Below, in pieces: positions 11,460-23,925 of a DNA stretch of 64,000 nt (positions are counted from its first letter, which is position 1; every line of letters starts with the position of its first letter). Origin of the DNA: Theristus sp. LFF4_11. Lineage: Eukaryota; Nematoda; Chromadorea; Monhysterida; Xyalidae. Position numbers and translations under genes: made by a program. The stretch spans positions 1 to 64,000 of the forward strand of contig JASANC010002722.1 in assembly GCA_030248135.1 (NCBI GenBank). Reading direction: 5' to 3'. The notes under the pieces were generated by a model. That model had not been told where the DNA came from, searched no databases, and saw nothing but the letters and a program-made list of their open reading frames with translations.

Positions 11460-12753
11460 TTACTTTGACTCTTCCAACATCGCTCCCAGTCGTGTGTCCA
11501 GGTTCGGCTCAAACGGATCGACGACATCCACGTGACCACAACGCAAGAACTCGATCACGTCCGCCACGCACGGCCCGTCCTTTGAGTGACTCTTGATGAA
11601 AATCGCCTGCTCCTCTTGTTCGTGTGATCCGGCGTCCGCCAACGAACTCAGAATGCCACGGTAGAAACGAGAGTTCAGCGGCGCATGAAAATTCAGTTCG
11701 CATATAAGTTTTGTCGGTTCGCAATTTTCTTTTTTTGCCCCAACCAAATTTTGAAAACAACTCGCCCTCTCGCGTGGCCAGAGAGCCATTGGGTCCTCAG
11801 GATGCTCAGCTAGCGTCCAATCAGTCCTATGCCCCAAGGTACCGGAATTCGGCATGTACCATCGGATTTTTTAAACTATTGAGGGATACAAAATTACAAA
11901 AGACTTTCAGAATATCTACCAACTTTATTATTATTTGTTGTTGTTTTTTTAGTAAATTTCACTATTCACCTGTCTCAATACAGAAATCGCGACGCGTTCC
12001 GTAATCATCCTTGATCGGCCAACATGCTGCTTCTCCCATCCGAGCGCCATCTGATACGCAACGTAAACTTGACCGTCGGGCACTGCGCCTGCTGATGCCG
12101 GGTCTGAAATTACGGAGGGGGGGGGGTGTGTGAATATGCAACCGAGACGGTCCACATTTTAAAAAAACCATTTTGCACCGGAATCAATCAATCCCGACTC
12201 ATGAGGACCGTCCGACAGCCTCTCTATCCCACTATAAACCTCTAAAACCCACTGACCCGCCGATGAGGTCACAATCGATGGTGCGGTTTCATAGTTCGCT
12301 GTTGGCCCGCGCGCCCCGCCTGGCGCTATCAGCATTTTGTCGATTTGCTTCACGAAGCTGCTCAGCCCGAAATAGTGCGCCTCGTTTCGAATTCTCTTCA
12401 ATTTTGCGTCGTCGGCGGGCAGAATGACACGGGGACCATCTCGGAGGAAGTCGAGGATGTAGGCAAAGTATTCGCCGTTGCGGTCAATGAACACAACACC
12501 ATCTGGACCCTAAACAACCTTGAAGTACACGACTCTGCTCTAAAATACGGCTTTTCTTTCTTCATTTGAAAAGAAACTTGTGTCCTGATTTCTTTTGCAT
12601 TTTCCATGTAGCCCTAACCTCCAGACTGGACCAATCACTGCGCTTAAAGTACGAGCTTGGCGCCGAACGCAGCGTCTGTCCTCGCGTCTTGTACACGTGT
12701 CCGCCGACGTCAAAAATGACGTAGTCGTCATTGGACTGGTCCTTGTGCGACAT
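11460..12753 (-). CDS. KCTD-like BTB/T1-domain protein
   Basis: Exons on the minus strand are 12753-12619, 12509-12179, 12103-11970 and about 11804-11460, giving about 314 aa. The N-terminal BTB/T1 fold begins YVIFDVGGHVYKTRGQTL, continues SYFKRSDW, and across the first intron reads FIDRNGEYFAYILDFLRDG and EAHYFGL. These are the diagnostic KCTD/Kv-T1 phrases. KCTD proteins usually oligomerise through this domain and act as cullin-3 or G-beta-gamma adaptors. No membrane channel segments follow, so this is not a Kv channel. The C-terminal half (VYVAYQMALGWEK, then a segment ending GAMLEESK) is not a family I can name. The last acceptor is uncertain: in-frame AGs at 11805 and 11796 are both non-TTTCAG. 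The start is the first ATG in the open frame. Confidence 0.75.
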
Positions 12754-12853
12754 TTGCTCCTTGCTTAATGCTTGCTCTTGTTTTTTCACATTTGTTTCTT
12801 AAGTTTGTGCAGTTACTTACACTGTAAGTTAAATTTTGTTTTCAATTACTATA

Positions 12854-13099
12854 CAGGGTGGTCCAGAATTATGGACACTTTGCTGATTTTTTTAAAAAGC
12901 GGTGAAAAACTTTGTTTTTGACGATTGCCTCTTTAGTGCCAGCCAAAGGCCTTAATCTAATACATAAAATATTTCACGTTGGTAAACAAAGTTTCCAACA
13001 TTTTAGAGTATCTGTACCAAGCTTCAGCGTCACTGGTCAACGTTTGATACGTACGATTTCTAGCCATCGAAAATGTGTTCATAATTCTTGACCACCCTG
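12854..13099. mobile_element. Tc1/mariner-type MITE, 246 bp
   Basis: The element begins CAGGGTGGTCCAGAATTATG and ends with the inverse of CAGGGTGGTCAAGAATTATG. This gives terminal inverted repeats of about 25 bp with two mismatches. It is flanked by TA on both sides (12852-12853 and 13100-13101), the Tc1/mariner target duplication. No open frame is present. It sits just upstream of the KCTD-like gene. Confidence 0.88.
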
Positions 13100-13101
13100 T
13101 A

Positions 13102-15495
13102 CATCATTCAACTACTGCATTCATTTTGGATTTAAAAAACCTTATCGTCAAGGGTAGGGTACATTACCATGAAACAGGGGTGAAAAAAAACACAGTTTTC
13201 GGTTAAAAAATTCTCGAACTTAATCATTACAAAGGAACCTCTGAACTGTGATAAATGTATGTGAACTAATAGAAAAAATCAATAATTATGGATTCCGTCC
13301 AACAGAACTCGAAGCATCTTTCTGGTTTGTTTATCAACAATCATGGTTTCAAAATTCTTCAGACGGTTGATTACGTGTTTTTTACCCAACAACAATGGCA
13401 AACTAAACATCAATGCATGTATTAGTACTTTGGTACTGCAAGTGTGACCAACTACTATTCCATTAAATAGTCTATTTTCAAATTCAAATTATTAAAACAC
13501 AGGACACACCCTGATTTTATTATTGACACAAGTCGGTAAATACAACACCAGTACAGAAACAAAGACACGCCCAAAACTCACTGTAACTGTTTTGATTTGT
13601 GCAATTTTACATTTTATACATGACCCAATAAACGCTTTCTGACGCTCTCTTTCTACGTTTGAAACGGACAAAAATAACTATTCGGTATCCAACCATTCGG
13701 CAAAATCCCCGCATGTAGGAAATCACAGCCCGTTTAGCATTACAGTAAAAAACCGTTGAAAAACAATAGTTGTGTTGTTGCCATGTGATCAGATGGGAAC
13801 ACACGGTACGGCAAACATCACATGAAATTGAAATGTATAATTTATGCAACCGGGCTAATTTCAATTATTTCATCATTTCTAAAAACAGTCTCCGCATCTG
13901 TGTACGCAGCTCTAGTATACCAACGGCCAAAATCCCAACAAAACGACAAAAGCACCAAATCACACGAAAAATGTTGTTGTCAATTTGAAATCAGTTAGCA
14001 AGTACACCGACATTGTACCTGCATGCGGATTTAACAGAACAGAGACAGACATGCCTCTGATGGAAACTGAACTTGACCTAGATGTTGCACACATGTGGTG
14101 GTGTAGCAGCATAAAGAGAAAGTGTCGCGAAAAACTCTCTTTAAAATCAGTTGCGCGTCTTCCACAAAAGTATCAACAACAACAACTCGCCCAAGTTGCT
14201 CATGATAACGAATATAACACGTTTACATGATGCATAACGGGAGCAGCAAACGGAGTGAAAGAAGAACACGAAGCAAAAGAAAAACAGATTGACCTTATCA
14301 CGCTCAAGGTCAAATGACGCGCAGTTGACACAAATCCCACACGCAGGAAAGTTCCTTATATCCCGTTTTCGTGAAGGATTTTTAACGTGGACGAGCACCA
14401 CAAGAAGTTACGTTTTGGTGGTCAATAATCACTTTATGGTGCTCAAGTTCAGAGATCGAGTTGAAAAAAAAATTAGTGTTTGAAATGTATCGTTGATCAC
14501 GTAATTTTCAGCGTGATTCCCAAGTATAAGTAGCAGTTCTACCGAATGATTACAAGTCTCATTTATAAAAGAAAATCCACGAGAATGCAAAGTTTATTTA
14601 GTTTGCACATACACTAAGTATTGCTTCAGCACATGGTTGCATGTGTACATGTATGTTGCATGGTCAATGACTTATTACGAGTTATAGCGTATAGAAAACA
14701 GATATACAGTAATTTCAGAATCCCTTAGATCCACTATTGAAATCGAGAGTTGGGAAGGCAACGCGTTGCACATGCGATGTTAGTGTTGCAATTATATCAA
14801 TAAACGCAGCTACTAATATGCGAAGATATTTCGTGCCATGTAAATGTATGTTTGTGCATAGTTTCACGTTTACCGCTATGCTGTTTGTGGAATTATATGT
14901 GTGATAACCATACACAAGTGAAGAGTATGGTGAGGCGTTTGTTTTTATCATCTGCAGACAATCTCAATGCGAACATGTGCACGTATGTGCCCACTTTTGC
15001 GTAACGGTTGATTCACTTACTTTTTAATTCTCTTCTGTTTTCAAGTTCTTCATTATTTTCTTCTGTTTCTCAGTTCTTCACCATATTTCACTTCAATAAT
15101 TCTTCTTTTAATTCCATTTTATTGAGCAATAAAAAACATATTGTGTTCCTGACACAGGAGTGTACAACGGTGTCAGCAGGACATCACTGTTTGCTTGCTT
15201 AAATTACTTTTGAAAGATTTTTTCAGAGTTCAATCGTTTTCAGTTTTAACAAATAACCTATTCAATTTTATAATTTAAGATTCGTAAATAATTTATCCGT
15301 ATATTTTCATTTTACTGTTTTTCGCCTTGACAATATTTTTTTGTGAACAGAACAGCGCGTCAAAGAAATAAAGATCAGAGACGAAAGGGTCGGCCGTGTG
15401 GCAAGAGCAAACGGGGCACGTGCCGCATTTTCAAGCTTTATTTAAAAAGTCAGAAACCTCCGTGGTGGGGTTTCGAGTCTTAGAGCACCGCGGAC
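13102..15495. other. Intergenic region between KCTD-like and PAN/ZP genes, no gene seen
   Basis: About 2.4 kb of AT-rich sequence. Short open frames (for example 13985-14230, plus) lack splice signals or recognisable domains. The final part (15400-15490) is more GC-rich and contains CACGTG at 15417-15422. The region should hold the promoter of the PAN/ZP gene, but I see no defined core-promoter motif. Confidence 0.45.
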
Positions 15496-18400
15496 ATGAT
15501 CTACAGGATACTGCTGTTAGCCGTTGGTGTCACGGCACAGATTGCACGATATGATTTAGGTTAGCTTCCTTTGTCAAATGATGTTGTGACACAGTTTGAC
15601 GATCAACTGAATCTACATTTGTATCTGTTTTGGCCGTTTCGAATTTTTTCTTTGAAGCAATCCAGATTTACTGAACTATTTTATGTCGAAGATAATCAAT
15701 GTTACCTATTGGATGTATGACTGCCCTTTCTTGTGTAAAGCATCGGTAAGACTAAAATAGTTTCAATTCCACAGGATTCAATTGCAGTATTTTGATTAAA
15801 GGTTTCTTTCAGATACAAGAACATCATGTGGTGCTGGAGAGGAGGTGGTTATGGTTCGTTTCGACGACAGGCATCCAACCGCAGACACCGAACTGTTCTC
15901 CAGTACCGCTGAGACATTAGACGCTTGTGCGGAGCCGTGCAAGACGCAAGATGTACGGTGACAATGGAGAAATGGATTTTGAGCCTTTATTCAGAAGGCT
16001 GTTAAAATTTTGTGAAATTGGATTTCACTATCACAACACAACGACCGTTCATTCCATTACCTTGGGTTTTGAAAATTTTGTAATCAAGTGTCCACTCAAA
16101 AACAATCACACGAATCAAAAGAGTTACCAAAAACCACAATTCGACCGTTTTTCTACAACACAAACAATACAATGTACTCGTCAATGTTTTAACCGTTCAG
16201 GATTGTGCCGGTTTCTCATACGACGGCGATTCGAAATTATGCGTTCTGTACGCTGGCTACGAGCAACCGTTTAACGAGGATCCGGGCGCCGTGTTCTACT
16301 TGAAGCAATGCGTCAAATGTATTTTAAACATATTACTTAGCGATGTTTCTAGCCACTGCTAACCCAGAAAGTGTGTACAGAGAACTCCATCAAGTACATT
16401 GGGCGCCTATCGAGTTTATCCTGCAGCCTGAAGTGGGGGTGTACCTACATCCGGGTGTACCACGAAGCTGCGGCTCGTGCGGGTGTGGGGTCCCGTGACA
16501 CCCACTCCTCAAAACCCGAGACCCCCGTAGGTACTTTTATCCCCTTCACGACACGACATCCCCCATGGGTATCCCCTGCCAAAATGCTCTCATAATCACT
16601 CATTTTTGTTCAGTCACGAATTTTTGTTTAAAAATCACCAATTTTCTTCAAAAACCATGATCTTTCACTTTCCACCCAATTGCATAACATGCGCTAAATG
16701 TTTTTATTAAAAATTGCAATAAAAATTGCAGGGGTGTGGGTAGGTAGGGTTACCACTGGAACCGAATAGCAATAGAGCATCCGGTGCAGCCACTAGCAGG
16801 CGATGGGGGTCCCATTTATCCCCACCCCAAAAACATTTTGGCACCCCACCTACCAGAAAATGTCTGTCATCTTCGGTACTGACCCCAGGGCGGGGTTTGA
16901 ACCACCGAACGCAAAGACAAGAAACCGACGCCTGCGACCCAAGCCGCGAGAACGACTGTATTTCAAAAATCTTTTCAAATTTTTAAGAAACAAGAAAACG
17001 ACAGATTAAAACTGGACAACACTTTTCTTGATAACTGATCATTTGACAGCTGGCAGTATTTTTTGTCTTCAGCGGACAACGTTTGCCAATCTCCGTTTGT
17101 GTTCGAGGGTTCACCACAAATGATACTTGTTGGTTTCGCCCGCGATGTCGTTGAAGTAACCAATTACGAGGAGTGCTTGTCGGTTAGTTGGCAGTCTTAT
17201 GGACATCGATTTTTTGCCTTTTTTCGTAATTTCCTGGTCAATTTCATGAATTATGCAAAGCCACACACATTTACAGTATATTGGTATGTACAGATGCTGT
17301 TGTATACTTTGTTGTTTAACCATATACGTACATCGTATCATGCGTTTTCTGCTCATCATGTGTCTGTGTGTGCAAAATCGTGTCTTTGAATGTCTTTTCG
17401 AGCTCCTTCGACAGTAACCTTGACCTGCTGACTTTGTTTTCAAGCACGCTAACTGCGCTCTAATGCGTTTGTGTACCTGCTGCAGTCGACAAACTTCCAA
17501 TACGTGTATTGTATCGACTAGAGGCAAGACTTGTGGATCAATATCTAATGCGCATTTTTTGTCTCTGCTGTGTGCAAATGCACTTATATGTACTTAAATA
17601 CATACTTTCATGTACATTATGTTCTGTCTGTACATACTTTTACTTTTTTCAACCGCTGAAATTCTTTGGTGCGAGAGGGAGAATCAGTGTGAGAGGGAAT
17701 GTGTGTATGTGACTCTCATGCCGGGCACCACATGAGAACATCACCAGCCGGGCATAGACACAATTCCAGTTGCAAAAAAAGTTTGCTAAACTGAAAAACT
17801 GATATGAAAACAAAACGAACGCCATGTTATCCAGCAAATCAATGCTCACTTAATTTGCAATTTTTAGGAATGTCTGGAATCGATCAACAAACGCGGGTTT
17901 GAGTGCGAATCAGCGATGTACTACCCGAAAGACAACGAGTGCATTCTGAACACTGAAGACCGCTTCGACAGGCAGGACCTCTTCATCCAGGAGACCTCCG
18001 ACCCTGTTGTCTACTTTGGCAACAACTGTGCCGGATGTAGGATGAAATTTTGACAGTGTTACATAACGGCCGTATGTCGGCTTATACAAAAACGACCGGA
18101 TTTTTTGTGTATCACTTGGGAACTGTAAATTCTGTTCTGTAAAATGTGTTCGCTCAAATTTTTCGTCACTCTGTGACAAAGTGCCAACTATGCTACATTG
18201 GGCCCCGGAAACAAATGAATGCAAAAAGTGCCTGTTTGCAGCCGCGTGTTTCGCACCGTATCTCGCGCAGTACATCATGGTCACTAACCAGCAGCTCACG
18301 GTCACCGGCAACGAAATCGAGTACAATGGCCTTTCGTTGGATGCCTGTCGTGACATGTGCGACTACAGAGTCAGCCCCACGGTACGCTCGCTTTCGAACT

Positions 18401-21400
18401 GGAACCATAACTTTATGCAGTTATAGATGCAACATGCTGGTGACTCCACCGAGGATGCTATTTATTGTAATCGTATTCTTTTTTGACACGATACAACTTC
18501 AATTGTTAACCAAGAGAATTATTGCAATGCAGCAACTCCGATTTTACTGCGTTTCCTCATGTACAGTAGTTCTGCTTGAGATCAAAAGCTGAAACAAATT
18601 GTGTCATGACAATGACGAGCTATTTAGCTTTGGAACTGGTGACCCTCGCACAAGCCAGGGGCACCGTGGGCGTGGTATGAGTCTACCTGGCTAAACCGCA
18701 AACAGCAATTTTGTATATTGATCGGGGTGCGACAACTAACGGACAGAAGTGTTGTGAGAAAAAATGTTTCCTTTTTGGTTCTAGGGCGCTGACTACAACT
18801 GCAAAGCGTTCATGTACGACGAGGGACTGGAACGCTGTGTGATTGTTGATGAACGCTCACGGCCGCTCGGACGTAAAGAACTCGAACAAGCAAACGGAGT
18901 GAACTACTACGAGAAGAAGTGCTTCCTTGGTTGGTCAGATTACAAAGCACAAAATGTTGACAGGCAGGCAAGAAAGAAAAGTGTATCAGCTTTGTCCAAA
19001 AAAGGCCAACCACCCATTTGGACGTTGAAGTCTGTTCTTCATTTCACAACACGTTGTTTTTAAGCGCTTTTATAAGCAAACATATGCATCCCATCCTACT
19101 GTATTTTTAAGCAACCATCCTTTCCTAGTTATTTACACCTGTTCATATACTCCACCACACAATTTCAGCACAAAACAACTGCCGCAACATCCCGGCGTTC
19201 GAGCGTTACCAACAGAAGATTCTGGTCGGTTTTGCGGCGTTTGTCCTCGAGTCCGTACCGTCCGTAACGATGTGCCTCGACGCTTGCGTCAAGTTTGTGT
19301 TTTTTAAAACTCCTTCTTTAAACTTAATTGACTGTAATTGCTTCTTTTCATCACAAATCGTCACTGTATCTTATTATTATTCTATCTTCTTCTCTTCAGT
19401 CCCCCGCAAGATCAAGTGGGTGCCGACTTTCAGTGTCGCTCGGTGATGTACTACTACAGAGAGCAAGAGTGCATACTGAACAACGAGCAGAAGCAGAATC
19501 AACCGGCGTTGTTCATCGACGAAGGCGAAGACTTCGACGTGAGAATTTCATCTTTTTCAAATGGAATCTTATTCAGAGAAACTAGACTAAAAGCTTCTAA
19601 TGGAAATGTGTAGATTTTGGTATATCAGAAAAAAGTTAGTAACCTCGAGTGGGATTCGAACCAGCGTCACTAGTATGCAAGCCGTACCAACGCCATGTAC
19701 CGCTTAACCACCGACGCCCGTTTTTTTACTATGATGCCTGCATCTTTTTTGACAACACAACACACCAAAATCCCGCGCTAAAAGCGAAACCTCTCAAACG
19801 TAACTGGAACGTCAGACTTCTCATCAAAAGCCTCATAGGTTGACTATTTCGACATCACATGCGGCCTCGAGCGAGAAGAATGTCGCGCTGGCACAGCGTT
19901 GGCCGTGCGTGTCATGGACCAGGCGCTTGCGACGTCTGGCGGGCCACCGGAGGAGCTGAACGCCGATGAAGCGTACTGCATTGATGTGATATCCGGCAGC
20001 GAGGAGTTCTGCTTCGATGAGTGCGTTTCTAGATTTTATTGACGTTTGAAGAAGTGCCGAATACTAACAGGATCGTCTGGATATTCATTGAAGTTCACTG
20101 ATTTGGGAGCGAACATTTGAACCTCGTACATTTTTCAGATGCTACGAGAAAGCCCCGCAAAAGTGTCGATCGGTCAACAGCGATGGTGGCAGCTGCTGCT
20201 TGAACTATCTGAATGGGCGCACCGCCGAACTGTCGGAGCAGCCTGGCAGCAACTATTTGGAGCTGCGATGTATTCACGGTGCGGACGGCTATATTTTGTC
20301 ATTCGGAATGTTTTCGGCATTACTAATAAAAACCTGAAGTATCTATAATTCACAGTGTTTTTGCTCAAAACACTCATGGATTGCAGATAATAGCCAATGC
20401 GGTGCTGGCAAAATCGCCGCCGAGTATTACCCATCGCAGCGTAACGATCAGATTCCTGGCCGAAAAGAGCCGGATGCAATGTCGCCAGACGACTGTATCT
20501 CGCGGTGTATTCAGGCGAACACAGAGTGAGCAGATTTGGTAAAGTTCAGGTTTTTGTTTAGAAGCAATGAAACCAAGTTTTGAGCGAGTCCTAAAATCAC
20601 CATTGCATTTAAAAAGTATCACCACTTCAGTTGTCACGGTGTTAACTACGACAAGTCTCGCGGCGAATGCTATCTGCTCGGTGCGGAAATCTGCGAACCA
20701 TCGAACCGCGATGCCTGCGAACTGCAGTCGGTTCATCTTGTTCCAGACACGAACTATGACTTCTATCTCAGCAAATGTTCCGATTTGGTTCGTTAATTTT
20801 TTCCAGCTTTTATTTCTTCATTACCTCAATTGATTACAACTACTGCAAGCACTGTTATCGTTATGTCCGATTTGATAGTTTTGCCAATTCAGGGTGAACC
20901 AGGGACGACGCCACGCCCACCAGTCGAGGGCATTCTGATTGAGACGATTTGCAACTTTGACGGCATGAAGGTGAGATGATTTTGATTGCTATACAAGTCA
21001 TTCAGAGAATTCAAGTAAAAACAACGAGTTTTTTCTTCAACCTTCGACAGGTAAAAGTGACCACTGACGATCCGTTCACTGGTGCAGTGTTCGCGAAAAT
21101 GAAGTACGACACGTGCAAAGTCGAGGTGGACGATCAGAACATGGCAACGCTTGACCTCGGTTTCCCGCCGGTGAAAGACGACAAGAAAGTGGTGAAACCG
21201 CCTGGCACCGGATACGCGATGCGTGCTAAGTGAGTGTCACGGTGGTTAGCATCGGTCAGAGTTTCGAATCAGAGTTCCATGTGGTGTTGTGATGTGCCAA
21301 ACAACAACGTATCCCGCATACTTTTTTGTGGGCGTGTTCTCCTTTCTGGAACATGTCCCACGGTACACCACACCATCGCGCAGGTCTGGTTAGAACCAAT

Positions 21401-23925
21401 GAGAAACATTCGAAAGTCGACTGCAGTCGATCAAAGTTCTGGAGACAAAACAGAAAGATATTTTCGTCGAAGCTCACAGCTGTCGGACGTTTACAGACGG
21501 CAATCCGGTTACGGCGCGCAGCAACCCTCTCGCCCTGTGTCCCCGCCAGCCATTCGCCCGCAGCCCGTGTCACCGCCCGCCGTCCGTCCAGCGCCTGTGC
21601 CCGGCTACCCGCAAGCTCCGCCGCCGCCACCGCCAACTCCGCCGCCGTACATCAAACCGCCCAGCATTCGCCCGCCAGGCAAAGATTGTGGCGTTGAGGA
21701 TTTGGTGCGTTGTTGAGAAAGACTTTGAGTTCAGTCTTTTGATTGACCCGTTTCTTGAATTTCGCATAATTTCCAGGGCAACGGAACAATTCGCGCCACG
21801 ATTGTCGTGCAAACGAACAACCTCGGAATCCCGGGATTGGTGACGTCAACCGACAAGATCTACGCAGTCAGTTGCGACTACACCGATGTGAACGAACAGA
21901 GCAAAACTGTAAAATCGGAAGTACGAGTCAAGTGAGTCAGTCCATACAGTTTTCAAAAACCAAGAATATGTTATTGCCAAACTGAATCCAATACTTCAGT
22001 GGCCCGCAATCAGCGATTATCAAACCACGCGGCAAAATCGAGCTGAGCAGCCCAGTGATGATGAACATGAATGCAATCGACCAGCCCGGCGTCGAGGGCG
22101 AACCATCAGCTGTTCTTAAGGTACAAAAAACAAATGGGACACTAAAAATAAAGATCAAGGCAAAAAATAGAGGTCATCTGAACCTGGGTAATTCGCCATT
22201 CAGGCTAAACTCGGCGAGATGCTTGAACTGCGCTGGGAGATGATGGCGCTCGATGAGACGCTCGATTTTTTCGTGAAGGAGTGCGTCGCAGAGCGAGGCG
22301 GCGTCGTACAATCGCCCGCATCGCCGAGCCAAATCAAACCGCCCGGCATCGTCCCGCCAAACGCTTACGGCCAACCGCCAAACACTGGTGGTCCCGTGTC
22401 ACCCCCGGCCATCCGTCCTCCGCCAGTGTCACCGCCTGCGATCAAGCCGGTCCCTCAACAACCGCCGCCCGTTCGCCCACCACCGAATCCGTACGCGCCC
22501 CCACCGCCGCAGGTCAACCCGCCACCACCGCCACCGAACCGCGAATACGAATCACCGAAAGCACCCTCGATTCGCCCAATAAACCCGCCGCCGATCTCAC
22601 GTCCCAACCCGCCCGGACCGCAATCAGCGCCTTCGTACGGCCCGCCGACCGCGCAACTACCCCCGCAGCCGCCACCACCTGCGCCGCCACTGCAGTACCC
22701 GCAAGCCCCGCCAGAAGCGCCGCCGCCATACCGTCAGAAACGTCAGGTGCCGAACCCGTCCGTGATGGACGTCGACGACAGAGACTTGACCGATGGACCA
22801 TCGAATTCGAAATTGACGCTCATCAAACAGGGGTACGAAAACGTTTTTTTCGAAGTCCTGTCCCAACTGGCTTTAGTTTCTTCTACTTTTTCTTTCTGTT
22901 TTTTAACAAAAATCGGGGACTGATTCCTTTGATTAGCAGTCAAAGCAAACTTTTTGCGTTTTGCAGTTGTCCAACACCAGCGGTCGCAGCAGCGCTGATG
23001 CCAGAGCCGATCACGCGAATTGACAGCAAATCAAAGACCACGAAATTGATGGCATTCCGTTTCGATGGCTCACGAAGTGTGCGGATCAGTTGTAAACTCG
23101 AGATTTGCAAGGGCAAATGCAACCCGGTTAGTCTTTGAGACCACGTTTTTTAAATACAATGTAGTGATGATAATGTCCATGAATTTCAGACGACCTGCCC
23201 AATCAATGGCGAGAAAGTTGAGTCTTACGGTCGCAAGAAGCGCGACGTGAGCTATCGCCACGAGAACTCTGTCGAATCGTACAATCCATTCTATTATGGC
23301 AAATGTGAGTTCGTCTTTGAACAGAACGACAAACGCTTTGATTCAGCCATTCAATTAGTTTATTCCCCTTCATTGTCTTTCACCCCCAACTTAATTTCAG
23401 ACGAAACCAACAAGTACTCGGTGCCGCGCTATCCGAGAACTAGCGTGTCACTCGTGGTCATCGATCCGCTGGCCGAGGTCGGCAACGACATCAACTTTGA
23501 CTCGCACAATTCGCCGTTCCAAGTCGTCAGGGAGCACGTGCCCGTCGTTGAATGTGAGCCGAGCAGTTTTTTATAGTAACTGTTTTGTTCATCGGTTTTT
23601 ACCGAGGAAGATTTTTTACCTTTTCCAACCCGTTGCGAAACACACGTCAACATTACAGAAAGGAACCATTCCGTTTCTCATAGTACCCGTGCGGGAATCT
23701 GATTCACATTTGACTGTCAGCATCACCTGATTTTCAGCATCGCATTCAAGCGAGGCAATCATAGACGAAGAACAATCAGCAGCGTCGCGACTGAACATGG
23801 TCGGACAGTTGTGTCTGACAAAGTTGACGTTTTACGGCGTTGCCGGTTTCTTGGGCGTCGTAGCGCTTGTTCTGGCCTCAGTGATCGCAGGATTCACCGT
23901 CAGAAGATTAGCGACGCCAAAATAA
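15496..23925 (+). CDS. NOAH/NompA-like PAN + ZP-domain transmembrane matrix protein
   Basis: Twenty-three exons close in phase, from 15496-15559 to 23738-23925, giving about 1250 aa. A signal peptide (MIYRILLLAVGVTAQ) is followed by up to six PAN/apple-like modules, each split over two exons (15813-16318, 17073-18036, 18242-18929, 19169-19538, 19839-20278, 20387-20787). Each carries paired cysteines and phrases such as CRSVMYYYREQECIL. The ZP region starts at IETICNFDGMKV (exon 20893-20970). Exons 21777-22300 and 22967-23553 carry the ZP-N and ZP-C parts. Basic cleavage sites occur at RQKR (about residue 1013) and RKKR (about 1114, the expected position of the consensus furin site). A membrane span at about 1217-1240 and a short basic tail close the protein. 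Proteins of this plan anchor the apical extracellular matrix in epidermis and at sense organs. Proline-rich inserts (about 680-735 and 870-1012) interrupt the ZP region. A tRNA-derived SINE lies in the intron 19539-19838. Confidence 0.9.
19640..19716 (-). mobile_element. tRNA-derived SINE or tRNA pseudogene
   Basis: On the minus strand there is an intact box A (TGGTTAAGCGG, 19710-19700) and, 37 bases later, an intact box B (GGTTCGAATCC, 19662-19652). These are RNA polymerase III internal promoter elements in tRNA spacing. The acceptor ends do not pair and the T-stem pairs only partly, so it is not a functional tRNA. After box B comes CACTCGAGGTTACTAAC and then a run ending TTTTTT. A matching 3' fragment occurs at 40583-40610, which supports a dispersed SINE. 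It lies in an intron of the PAN/ZP gene, opposite to transcription. Confidence 0.6.

Noticed and set aside
13985..14230. Plus-strand frame with MPLMETELDLDVAHMWW
   Set aside because: Isolated short frame with no splice partner or recognisable domain in an AT-rich intergenic stretch.
16860..16960. Possible second tRNA-like element on the minus strand (GGTTCAAACCCC near 16900)
   Set aside because: Only a box-B-like sequence is convincing; box A is poor and the stems do not pair, so it is left unannotated.
22281..23138. 285-codon open frame overlapping the PAN/ZP gene
   Set aside because: It is a shifted-frame shadow of the proline-rich exon; the accepted frame has matching phases with both neighbouring exons.
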